NCBI GenBank assembly: GCA_003242895.1 | Contig: QKMY01000022.1 | Coordinates: 1 to 55,602, forward strand | DNA from: Candidatus Margulisiibacteriota bacterium | GTDB taxonomy: Bacteria > Margulisbacteria > Riflemargulisbacteria > GWF2-39-127 | Direction: 5' to 3' | DNA: 55,602 nucleotides | Part shown: piece after piece, positions 48,197 to 55,602 of the stretch | How positions within the stretch are numbered: the stretch's first letter is position 1 | Layout: each line of letters starts with the position of its first letter | Position numbers and translations under genes: made by a program | Notes under the pieces: generated by a model | The model's database searches: none | The model's input: the letters and a program-made list of their open reading frames with translations, nothing else | Told to the model about the DNA's origin: nothing

Positions 48197-49101
48197 TTCT
48201 TTTCCTTTATTATCCTATTAAAATGATCGTACCCAAATGTTTCTAACAGCCGCTCGGTTTTATCCGGCCCCTTGATCACTATTGTAGCTTTTTCCTTAGT
48301 GATTTTTCCAATATAATAAAAATCTTTTTGCAAATTACCGGCATATTCAGTCGGAGCTGTAAACAGTATCTGATAATCTTCTCCTCCGTTAAGCGCATTC
48401 TCTAGAATGGCGTCTTCAGCCAAAGGAATTTCGGCCTCATCAATAACCACGCCAACGTTGCTGCTCTTTGTAATATCGAAAAGACTCCGAGCTAACCCGT
48501 CACTGATATCTGTCATTGAGGTAACCCGTATATGGTTAACGATATAGTCAATTTTCTCGACAGGAAGCATTGTGTGGTAATCAGGTCCGATTTCATACTG
48601 ATGGGCACTCGCACCTCCAAGTTTCCCGGTTACATAAACGTTATCGCCTACTTTGGCACCGGATCTCTTTGCCAGGTTATTTTTATTCACCTTGCCAACA
48701 ATAGTAATATTAATGACGAGCGGTCCTTTTGTTGAGGTAATGTCTCCGCCTCTTATCTTCACGTTAAAGTATATGCACGCTTCATTCAATCCCAGATATA
48801 AATTATCGAAACTTTCTTCTGTGAAGCCTTCCGGTAAAGCAAGCGACACGAATATACTCTCCGGTTTTCCGCCTTTCGCTAAAATATCGCTGACATTGAC
48901 GGTGACGGCTTTTAGGCCTACTCGATCTAATTGTTTTTCTTGAAATGGAAAATGATTGCCTTCTACCAGCATATCCGTCGAAATAAGCTGATAATGCTGT
49001 TCATCAAACGGAGATACGAAACAGTCATCACCGATACCTTCAATTGAAGGATATTTGTCTAATGCACTGAGAAACTTTAATTCTTTCAGTAATTTAGTCA
49101 T
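48193..49101 (-). CDS. thiL: Thiamine-monophosphate kinase
   Basis: 302 residues; makes thiamine pyrophosphate from the monophosphate. PurM-type motifs: GIGDDCFV near 22, DMLVEGNHF, GGDITSTKGPLVI, TDISDGLARSL. One base separates its ATG from the thiC stop. Confidence 0.94.
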   Translation of the reverse strand: MTKLLKELKFLSALDKYPSIEGIGDDCFVSPFDEQHYQLISTDMLVEGNHFPFQEKQLDRVGLKAVTVNVSDILAKGGKPESIFVSLALPEGFTEESFDNLYLGLNEACIYFNVKIRGGDITSTKGPLVINITIVGKVNKNNLAKRSGAKVGDNVYVTGKLGGASAHQYEIGPDYHTMLPVEKIDYIVNHIRVTSMTDISDGLARSLFDITKSSNVGVVIDEAEIPLAEDAILENALNGGEDYQILFTAPTEYAGNLQKDFYYIGKITKEKATIVIKGPDKTERLLETFGYDHFNRIIKEKK

Positions 49102-49102
49102 T

Positions 49103-50359
49103 TTATTTCATAGAACAAAACTCGCCGCACATAGAACAAGCAGAATGTTTTTCAGGGTTCTTCTTTGTTCTGACCTGACGAGCCGTATCTGGGTCAACGG
49201 CCAATTTCAGTTGTGTTTCCCAATCAAGGTTTTTCCTTGCCCGGCTCATTTTGTCATCCCAACTTCGGTATTTTCTGTTTTTTGCTACGTCTGCCGCGTG
49301 AGCTGCAATACGGCTCACGATAACACCATCCTTAACATCTTGCACTGAAGGTAATCCCAAATGCTCTGCCGGTGTCACATAACAAAGGAAGTCCGCACCA
49401 AAAAAAGCTGCCCAGGCTCCGCCAATAGCAGCGGTAATATGGTCATATCCAGGAGCAATATCTGTAACTAATGGACCTAAAACGTAGAAAGGAACTCCAT
49501 AACATAATTCTTTTTGTAATCGAATATTCGTTTCTATCTGATCGATCGGAACATGACCCGGCCCTTCTACCATGACGGACACGCCTTGATCAAGAGCTTT
49601 TTTGGTAAGCTCACCCAAGATAATCAGTTCTTGTATCTGGGCACGATCAGTAGCATCTGCAAGAGATCCCGGACGCAAGCCATCGCCAAGACTGAGGACT
49701 ACATCGTATTTCTTGGCTATTGAAATCAACCTGTCATAATGCTCAAAAAGCGGGTTTTCTTTTTTGGTTTCCCTAATCCACTTCGCCAGAAAGGAACCAC
49801 CGCGACTAACCACCCCAGTGAGCCTGTCGGAATCATCAAGCTGCCGAACAACTTCCCTGGTAACACCGCAATGGACCGTAATAAAATCTACCCCGTCTGC
49901 GCATTGTTTCTCAATAACCTCGAAGAGTAAATCTTCGTTCATCAGGCGCATATCGCCAAGCTTGGTGTACGCTTCGACCATTGCTTGATAGATCGGGACA
50001 GTGCCGACCGGAATAATCGAATGTTTCATTATTTCTTTACGGGTAGCGTCAATACCTGTTCCCGTACTTAGATCCATAAGTACATCGGCACCATTATCCT
50101 GTGCTATTTTAAGTTTTTCTATTTCCACCGGAAGGTTATTGCAGAGCTCACTGGTGCCAATATTGGCATTTACTTTCGTTCTTAACCCAACACCGACGCC
50201 AGAAGGAATAATCCCATGAATTTTATTCTTTAGGATAACGACCTTTCCTTGCGCTATCAGCGAGCAAAGCTGCGAAGGTTCTATATCTTCTGAAATAGCA
50301 ATCGTTCTCATCTCTTCAGTAATTATATTCGCCCGGGCTTGTTCTAATTGAGTTTTCAC
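49103..50359 (-). CDS. thiC: Phosphomethylpyrimidine synthase
   Basis: 418 residues; radical-SAM enzyme that rearranges AIR to HMP-phosphate. The C-terminal cluster motif CSMCGEFC is intact, and MVEGPGHVPIDQ, GADFLCYVTPAEHLGLP are present. It is the short bacterial form (no extra N-terminal domain). Start GTG 50359 with AGAGGTGG upstream. No TPP riboswitch motifs are visible in the leader. Confidence 0.97.
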   Translation of the reverse strand: MKTQLEQARANIITEEMRTIAISEDIEPSQLCSLIAQGKVVILKNKIHGIIPSGVGVGLRTKVNANIGTSELCNNLPVEIEKLKIAQDNGADVLMDLSTGTGIDATRKEIMKHSIIPVGTVPIYQAMVEAYTKLGDMRLMNEDLLFEVIEKQCADGVDFITVHCGVTREVVRQLDDSDRLTGVVSRGGSFLAKWIRETKKENPLFEHYDRLISIAKKYDVVLSLGDGLRPGSLADATDRAQIQELIILGELTKKALDQGVSVMVEGPGHVPIDQIETNIRLQKELCYGVPFYVLGPLVTDIAPGYDHITAAIGGAWAAFFGADFLCYVTPAEHLGLPSVQDVKDGVIVSRIAAHAADVAKNRKYRSWDDKMSRARKNLDWETQLKLAVDPDTARQVRTKKNPEKHSACSMCGEFCSMK

Positions 50360-50408
50360 ACTGCCACCTCTTTGTTTAAAGTTTAGAGCTGATGCAAAGG
50401 AAAGCTTT

Positions 50409-50440
50409 CGTATTCTCTCTATGTCATTAGAGACAATACG
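50409..50440 (-). promoter_or_regulatory. Hairpin in the thiC leader
   Basis: An 11-bp stem with one mismatch (CGTATT-G-TCTCT / AGAGA-G-AATACG) and an 8-base loop lies about 50 bases before thiC. It is not followed by a T run, so it is not a normal terminator. It could protect the message or control thiC translation. No conserved TPP riboswitch sequence accompanies it. Confidence 0.3.
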
Positions 50441-50531
50441 TTAAAACTTATAATCAGCATAATTGCAAGACACTTGCAGTCTACAGCAATTCGCATATTT
50501 TGACAATTTAGGATCTAATTCTTTCTTATAC

Positions 50532-50570
50532 AAAAAAAAAGGCTGCCCCCATCTTATTCTGGAGCAGCCT
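50532..50570 (-). terminator. Rho-independent terminator after the ROK-like gene
   Basis: On the minus strand a 10-bp GC-rich stem (AGGCTGCTCC / GGGGCAGCCT) is followed by nine T, 25 bases after the gene stop. It is the clearest terminator in the window and separates this gene from thiC. Its stem resembles the ends of the IS1182-like remnant. Confidence 0.85.
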
Positions 50571-50594
50571 CTCGTTAATGATTGGAAAAATTCA

Positions 50595-52457
50595 TTATAC
50601 TTCTTTATTTTTCTCAATATCCCAGGAAAGCAATTGAGCAGCTCCTGTGGTTTGATTATCATCATTGTAATCAATAATAAAGCTAAATTTCTCTGTATAG
50701 TTAGCTTCTTCAAAATCCTTTGCCAACGAATCCATCAGCATTTCTCGGAAAAACTCATTACCCTTCCGGAACATGCCTTGAGTAATAAAAAAAGTACTCC
50801 AGTCCTGTGCCTTACCATCAATTTCCACCTGCAACCCATCGTTATACATTATCACAAAATTTGCCGCCCAAACTTTTGCCATGAATTTGAGGACATCTTC
50901 TGTTTCCTGATTTTTTGTTGCTTTATAAAAAGCAACTATTTCTTTAGCACGTGCATTTTTAATATAATCCGTTTCTTCTTGTTCCGTACCAAGTTTGCTG
51001 CGATCAAATCCGCTATTAGACCTTATAATTTCCTTAAATTTTTCCATATCTTTATCTTCTTTAATCTGCTGATAAAGCCAGGGAGCGATATTGTCCAGTG
51101 ACGTTCCTCCGCCAAGCTTTTCAAAATCAAGCCCATTACCACACCAGCGACAAGGGATGCTCTGATGAAAGGCTAGCATATCATTAATAAAACTTTCTGG
51201 CATACCCTGCTCAATCGATTTTCTAACGATATTATCAAATTCAGGGATTGCCCGGTCCATCTCGTTGTGGCCATACTCTCCTGCAGATTGCTCCCGTCCA
51301 AGTAAAAGTTCCATCGATAAATTGCCAGAGATGTCTCTACTTACTTTTATCTGACACCCGCCGATGCCTGTACCTCCGCCATAACCAGTAATAATTCGAG
51401 AACTATCATTTTTAATTTCTTCTGCTATTCTCATAAACTCACTATATCCTGGGGTTTCAGGGTGGTGCTGGATGTCAATAAGTTTCCCGACCAAAGCAGC
51501 GATCTCACAGTCAACATCGTTTTGTGGAGATACTGGTATCCCGTAGCGCTTCTCATAATAATCAACTATATTTAAATGTTTAATGCCCTCTACACCATTT
51601 GACCGAATCACACCGGTATCCATATGTATATTCCCGGCTATGGTAAAAGCAAACCCTCGAATCCTTTTCTTCATAAAACCATCGACCGTTTCTTTTGTAT
51701 CTTCTGTTTTTGTTTTATTTTCTTCGTCTATGAATTTACTAATTAATTCTTCAATTACCTGGTCAACCCGCTTAAGCTGTACAGATTGCAAGAACGATAT
51801 GTCGTCATCAGCTAGACCATCATATTGATCTTTTTTAGCTGCAAGGTTTTGGATTACAGCATCAACTATCCCACAAATTCTACCATGTTCAGCTTCTGTC
51901 AATTTTATATTTGACAACAAATCATCAAATTCACTGATAATCTTTTTTCTTATATCCGTAAGTTTTGTAAGGATATCTTTTCGTGCAATAATAGTCCCGT
52001 TCTTATTAACCAGCATCAATCGAAAGTTAGTAGCGCCAAATGAAGCAATAATAGAAATATCGGCATCATCTTTAATAAGGTTTGAGGAGATAACTCTCCG
52101 ATGAATCGCGTCTTCTTTGATTTCTGTCGAATTGGAAGAAAAAAATTGAATTGGCTGATCTGACCGGATCCCTATTGATCCAGGTGCCGCAACGACTTGC
52201 TGTGCATCATTAATAAGGAACCGGCTTATTTCTCCGCGGATTTTGGGCGGAAGTTCTAATACGAATTTATTTTCTGACATCAAATTGCTCATTCTAGCAA
52301 TAAAATAACCGATCTTTTTTATATTTCCACCAGCGTTAATAACCAATCCGGCAACTTTTCCACCAAACACATTCATACTTCCGGTTACTTTTTCAGGAAT
52401 AATTTCGGTCCCCGATTTATTTTCTCCATCTACACAAGATATCACCTTGAAGTTCAC
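50595..52457 (-). CDS. Long ROK-like sugar-kinase-fold protein
   Basis: 620 residues, about twice normal ROK length. Residues 140-146 FGATNFR match the phosphate-1 loop, 313-318 NDVDCE the ROK acid loop, 362-367 GTGIGG the phosphate-2 loop, 392-397 AGEYGH and C436-x2-C439G the zinc motif, in the proper order. The first 130 residues have no family I know; they look like an added alpha/beta domain. No helix-turn-helix is visible, so a sugar kinase is more likely than a repressor. Start GTG 52457 with GGAGAG upstream. Substrate unknown. Confidence 0.75.
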   Translation of the reverse strand: MNFKVISCVDGENKSGTEIIPEKVTGSMNVFGGKVAGLVINAGGNIKKIGYFIARMSNLMSENKFVLELPPKIRGEISRFLINDAQQVVAAPGSIGIRSDQPIQFFSSNSTEIKEDAIHRRVISSNLIKDDADISIIASFGATNFRLMLVNKNGTIIARKDILTKLTDIRKKIISEFDDLLSNIKLTEAEHGRICGIVDAVIQNLAAKKDQYDGLADDDISFLQSVQLKRVDQVIEELISKFIDEENKTKTEDTKETVDGFMKKRIRGFAFTIAGNIHMDTGVIRSNGVEGIKHLNIVDYYEKRYGIPVSPQNDVDCEIAALVGKLIDIQHHPETPGYSEFMRIAEEIKNDSSRIITGYGGGTGIGGCQIKVSRDISGNLSMELLLGREQSAGEYGHNEMDRAIPEFDNIVRKSIEQGMPESFINDMLAFHQSIPCRWCGNGLDFEKLGGGTSLDNIAPWLYQQIKEDKDMEKFKEIIRSNSGFDRSKLGTEQEETDYIKNARAKEIVAFYKATKNQETEDVLKFMAKVWAANFVIMYNDGLQVEIDGKAQDWSTFFITQGMFRKGNEFFREMLMDSLAKDFEEANYTEKFSFIIDYNDDNQTTGAAQLLSWDIEKNKEV

Positions 52458-52559
52458 TCGAATCTCTCCTTTTCGAAAATTGATAATTGTATTTTTGATT
52501 TATATTAGTATCGAAATGCAAATTCCATTGTTGCAGAATTTCTACATTAATGGAAATAA

Positions 52560-53918
52560 TTATCTTGTTTTAACCTGATAATTAATTGTGGTTGTGCCCT
52601 GAGAATCTATTGCTACACTGAACGAAAGTTGGTTCGCATCTTTTTGTACATATTTATGGTTCGAACTTACAACTTCCCAGGAACCATAAAGACTGTCAAT
52701 AACATCAACGGTCCTTTTCTGCACACTGTTATTTTTAATAACAACTTGAAATGTATCCAGAAACTCGTTAGTAGTTATTTTCTCATGTTTTTTATGAGTT
52801 TTCTCACCAGAAAGATCAAAAGATTTTCCGATTGTTAAAGAGATTTCTTCTCCGAGAGTTAAGTTTGGAATATTTACTTTTCCTAGCAAGCTACGACTTG
52901 AACTGTTATCGTACACAAAGGCTTCTCCTGCAGGGAAACGCATACCTAATTTATTTTCTTTTGTATTTTTCATAAATAATTTAATGATAGCCCTTTGCTT
53001 TTGTACGGAAGGGTATCCACCGGAATAAAAGGAAAAAAGGTATTGTTTCTTAACCGGGATATCGGTTATCTCTCTCCAGCTCAACATTTTTTCCTCTCGT
53101 GCCTTAAGGGTAACTAAATATGGGTAAACGAACTTATAATAGTCCCCCAGGGGTTGTTCACCTATATCCTGAGCACTTTCTGGCGCAGCCTTAGCCATCG
53201 ACATTGCGTATACTCGGTGCTCCTGCTCAAAGTTGATATCCCCGGCTACAAGTTCAACTGACGTATTAGCAAAATCAGCTTTTGTATAATTATTAAGCTT
53301 GAAAAAAGCAGAAAAGTCTAAAAGCTCTCTCTTCTCATCAAGATACAGATTATAAATGGCCTTCCAGCCAACCTGGCCAGTTATATAATTAACAGGCACC
53401 TGTGTAACTTGCGATTTCCGACTATCAACCGATACCTCAATTACCATAGCTGCGACATTAAAACTCGGAATACTCTCGATAAAGACATTTTTACTCACTG
53501 CAATATCTTCTTTCGGATCAAGCAAAACCTTTCCGTGATCATCCACTGCAAGATAATCCCCGGCATAGAGCAAGTCCACATCCCGGTACACTCCGTTATT
53601 ATAAAGATAGAGCGGTTTTCCCTTCAATCTATTTAACAAATCGGATTTACTTTCGAGGCCCTCGCGATTCTGAATATTCATCTTAGAAATAGAGCGAAGA
53701 GAAACTGATTCCGGGAGATCAACAAAAAAACTATTAAAAAAAATCTCTTCCGGTAAATTTTTTATAAAAAAACTCTGAAATCCTGAACGAAACGAAACAT
53801 CTTTGGCGGCATGGACCTGGGTAATATTATTGGAATATATTACTAGTTTATTTGCAGTATGTGCGTAAGGAAAAACAAGCAGAAATAATACAAACATTAT
53901 CAATACCCGTTTTTGCAT
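52560..53918 (-). CDS. Exported DUF4139-type protein
   Basis: 452 residues. A Sec signal peptide follows MQKR (VLIMFVLFLLVFPYAHT). The mature part has the DUF4139 pattern: VNYITGQVGWKAIYNLYL, FKLNNYTKADFANTSVELVAG and, near the end, TTINYQVKTR. DUF4139 proteins lie in the envelope; function is unknown. I start it at ATG 53918, overlapping the HAD stop as TAATG, since residues before it are polar and would spoil the signal peptide. Confidence 0.75.
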   Translation of the reverse strand: MQKRVLIMFVLFLLVFPYAHTANKLVIYSNNITQVHAAKDVSFRSGFQSFFIKNLPEEIFFNSFFVDLPESVSLRSISKMNIQNREGLESKSDLLNRLKGKPLYLYNNGVYRDVDLLYAGDYLAVDDHGKVLLDPKEDIAVSKNVFIESIPSFNVAAMVIEVSVDSRKSQVTQVPVNYITGQVGWKAIYNLYLDEKRELLDFSAFFKLNNYTKADFANTSVELVAGDINFEQEHRVYAMSMAKAAPESAQDIGEQPLGDYYKFVYPYLVTLKAREEKMLSWREITDIPVKKQYLFSFYSGGYPSVQKQRAIIKLFMKNTKENKLGMRFPAGEAFVYDNSSSRSLLGKVNIPNLTLGEEISLTIGKSFDLSGEKTHKKHEKITTNEFLDTFQVVIKNNSVQKRTVDVIDSLYGSWEVVSSNHKYVQKDANQLSFSVAIDSQGTTTINYQVKTR

Positions 53919-54589
53919 TAACCAATAACCACCTTTGTTCTGATAATCTCCCAACCCTTTTTCTGGGAGATTTTTGCTAATTTGCTGCAAGGATTGACAA
54001 CAGTTGAATGTCCGACAAGTTCCAGAAGCGGGACATCGGAAATATGATCGGAATACGAGTAACTTTTGTCTAACCGGATATTTTTATCTATAATAATTTG
54101 CTTAAGTCGTTGTACTTTTTCTTCACCATAGCAAACCTCTCCTATAATCTCACCGGTATAGTAATTATCTTTAACATTAGGTATTGTTGCAACAGAATAA
54201 CCAAAACCAAGATACTCAACAATAAGGTCAACAATGGGTGATATCGTAGAAGATACAAAATATACCTGATGTCCCTGCCGATGATGATCTTTAAGTTTTT
54301 CGATTATTTCGGCATATAGTTTTGGTTTAATCTTTTCAGCAAAACACTTTCGCAACAACGTATTTGTTGCAGCTATATCCCAATCCTGAGTCATATTCAG
54401 CGCATGCGAAAGGACATTAGTAAACTCATGGAGCTTATTCCTTTTATACTGAAAATACCAGAATAATAACCGGATAAAAAAAATAACATTTATTTTCCTT
54501 CTAAAAAGAAAATATTGGCCAAAAATCTTGAGTGTCGTACCTTTGACAATTGTATTATCTATATCTACAAAAACTGCGACATTATCCAT
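53918..54589 (-). CDS. HAD-IB family phosphatase
   Basis: 223 residues. Motif I is FVDIDNTIVKGTT (nucleophile Asp near 8), motif II VSSTIS, and motif IV YSYSDHISDVPLLE. The cap between is helical and basic, typical of subfamily IB (SerB-like, lipid or sugar phosphatases). Overlap with the exported DUF4139 gene implies a shared task, perhaps in the envelope. Substrate not known. Confidence 0.85.
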   Translation of the reverse strand: MDNVAVFVDIDNTIVKGTTLKIFGQYFLFRRKINVIFFIRLLFWYFQYKRNKLHEFTNVLSHALNMTQDWDIAATNTLLRKCFAEKIKPKLYAEIIEKLKDHHRQGHQVYFVSSTISPIVDLIVEYLGFGYSVATIPNVKDNYYTGEIIGEVCYGEEKVQRLKQIIIDKNIRLDKSYSYSDHISDVPLLELVGHSTVVNPCSKLAKISQKKGWEIIRTKVVIG

Positions 54590-54969
54590 AAATGTTGACT
54601 TAATTATTCCTTTTTTATTATTAAGATATTATGCAGTAGAAATTCCGTAAATGCAAGACAGAGAAAAAAACCGCCCTCAATATTAACGTAATTTCTGCAT
54701 AAAAACGGCAAAAACAGCTCACAGAGGATTCATTCAAAATTACGAAATCTACAGAAAAGAAATGAGCTTCGAGATACAAACAGCGGCTGTCAAAAAGTAA
54801 AGCATGTTGCATATCTGACCACTGGCAGAACACCCACATTTAATTAATTTTTTTGATATGTTCAATGATAAAAACAACAGCTGGCACGCCTATCTAAATT
54901 TGCTGCTTGACCAAAAAAGTGGCATAAAAACTGCTTTACCTGGAGAATCAAGAAAGGATGTGAGTTAAT
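54590..54969. other. Divergent intergenic region before hsp20
   Basis: About 380 bases between the HAD gene and hsp20. It holds a piece that matches an IS end (54785-54801) and no gene I believe. A heat-shock element of the CIRCE type is not visible. Confidence 0.5.
54785..54801 (+). repeat. Solo sequence like the IS1182-remnant end
   Basis: GGCTGTCAAAAAGTAAA matches the left end of the element at 700 (GGCTGTCCAAAAAGTAAA) except for one missing C. No partner end or transposase piece is near, so it may be the last trace of another copy. Confidence 0.4.
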
Positions 54970-55398
54970 ATGTTAACCTTATGGAAACCACGGTCACTAG
55001 CTAGGATGGAATCACTCTTTGATGATTATTTTCAAGAAAGAGATATAAATAGATATTTGGAGACAAACTTTTCTCCGGATATAGACATTAAAGAAACCCC
55101 GAATTCCCTGCTAATAGAAGCCGAGCTGCCAGGGATGGAGAAAAAAGATATAAGGATAACCTACGAGCAAGGAGCACTAAAGATATCTGGGGAAAAGAAA
55201 ATGGATACCATAGAAGAAAATGAATTGCACCATCGAGTAGAGAGAACCTACGGAAAATTTCAAAGAATCATACCGCTTGATGAGGAATACATAAAACCAG
55301 ACCAGATAAAAGCTGAGATGATCAATGGCTTACTCAAAATAGAAATGCCTAAAGTTAACGAAACTGTTGGAAAAGAAGTAAATATAGAAGTTAAATAA
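54970..55398 (+). CDS. Small heat-shock protein (Hsp20)
   Basis: 142 residues with one alpha-crystallin domain (about 40-130). It shows SPDIDIKETPNSLLIEAELPG and MEKKDIRITYEQGALKISGEK; the C-terminal I-x-I-like segment is VNIEVK. It is an ATP-free chaperone that holds unfolded proteins. AAGGATGTGAG lies ahead of ATG. It is the only plus-strand gene in the right half. Confidence 0.95.
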   Translation: MLTLWKPRSLARMESLFDDYFQERDINRYLETNFSPDIDIKETPNSLLIEAELPGMEKKDIRITYEQGALKISGEKKMDTIEENELHHRVERTYGKFQRIIPLDEEYIKPDQIKAEMINGLLKIEMPKVNETVGKEVNIEVK

Positions 55399-55452
55399 GA
55401 AAAAAGACAGATTTCATAGTTAACTTCGCTAGGTTTAAATTTCTTCTTTACA

Positions 55453-55479
55453 TTAACCCCGTGTTACTCGCGGGGTTAA
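55453..55479 (+). terminator. Hairpin after hsp20
   Basis: A 9-bp stem (TTAACCCCG / CGGGGTTAA) lies 55 bases after the hsp20 stop. It lacks a T run, so it may stop transcription poorly or be a processing site. Confidence 0.45.
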
Positions 55480-55541
55480 GATTATAAAAATAGTTTACCA
55501 GCTGTTATTTCTCAGAATAATCCGGCTTAATGTTGCTGAAT

Positions 55542-55574
55542 AATCTGGCCGATTCAAAATAAACCGGCCAGATT
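55542..55574. repeat. 10-bp perfect inverted repeat
   Basis: AATCTGGCCG (55542-55551) and CGGCCAGATT (55565-55574) flank 13 AT-rich bases. No T run on either side. It could be an operator, a bidirectional stop or the edge of a repeat that continues beyond the window. Confidence 0.5.
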
Positions 55575-55602
55575 GAGAATAATTAAAAAGTTTCAGATGC
55601 AG

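Noticed and set aside
50360-50470. TPP riboswitch before thiC
   Set aside because: Neither the CTGAGA nor the ACCTGATC-type conserved segments are visible on the minus strand.
50463-51101. Long plus-strand frame of 212 codons
   Set aside because: It runs antisense through the end of the ROK-like gene and the terminator. Its product is a Phe/Ile-rich stretch typical of an antisense shadow.
54621-54839. 72-codon minus-strand frame in the hsp20 upstream region
   Set aside because: No binding site, odd composition rich in Cys and Phe, and it crosses an IS-end-like piece.

Overview
The window is an AT-rich bacterial chromosome segment with almost no spacer DNA. It reads as a flagellated, diderm bacterium from a poorly cultivated lineage. 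The evidence for two membranes is an apparent outer-membrane beta-barrel fused to an M1-type peptidase and several proteins with signal peptides; the flagellar export and switch genes show motility. Gene content and order (ThiD2-ThiE fusion, pgpH-ybeY-dgkA-corC block, murA next to a WecA/TagO-type transferase, galT-CBM48-glgA cluster) would suit a Margulisbacteria-like or related candidate phylum. That placement is a guess from gene content, not a phylogeny. I see no rRNA, tRNA or CRISPR array.

Layout. Bases 1-1440 are accessory debris: the tail of an unknown gene and a doubly deleted IS1182-like element. From 1469 to 4518 (minus strand) lies a glycogen/galactose operon: galT, a free-standing glycogen-binding protein and glgA. 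Two plus-strand genes follow: a FlhG-type ATPase and the peptidase-barrel fusion. From 8683 onward nearly everything is on the minus strand. In order of increasing coordinate there is msrB, a 59-residue Cys-rich protein, an eda-like plus DRE-TIM aldolase pair, panC, a 34-residue membrane peptide, topA, mutL, thiD2-thiE, pyrG, corC, dgkA, ybeY, pgpH, murA and wecA/tagO.

Bases 25826-38234 are a flagellar operon transcribed leftward: ndk, fliK, flgD, a short hook protein, fliM, fliN, fliO, fliP, an exported protein of unknown function, fliQ, fliR, flhB, flhA, a 98-residue unknown protein and a FliA-like sigma factor. Many genes overlap or abut, so translation is probably coupled. The operon runs on into cell-envelope genes without a clear break.

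Bases 38401-44187 are an arginine cluster (argJ-argB-argF-argG-argH in transcription order) directly behind two tandem receiver-plus-histidine-box proteins that lack a kinase catalytic domain. Bases 46009-50359 hold thiC, thiL, a dGTPase and a Nif3-family protein. The right end has a long ROK-like protein followed by a strong terminator, a HAD phosphatase coupled to a DUF4139-type exported protein, and a plus-strand hsp20.

The strongest candidates for something new are the M1 peptidase-barrel fusion that lacks the GAMEN exopeptidase motif, the exported protein inside the fliP-fliQ pair, the paired REC-DHp proteins, the altered FliM, and small proteins not covered by routine calling. Start codons were moved where a Shine-Dalgarno sequence and family alignment agreed (galT, CBM48 protein, mutL, dgkA, argF, first receiver protein, nif3, DUF4139 protein).
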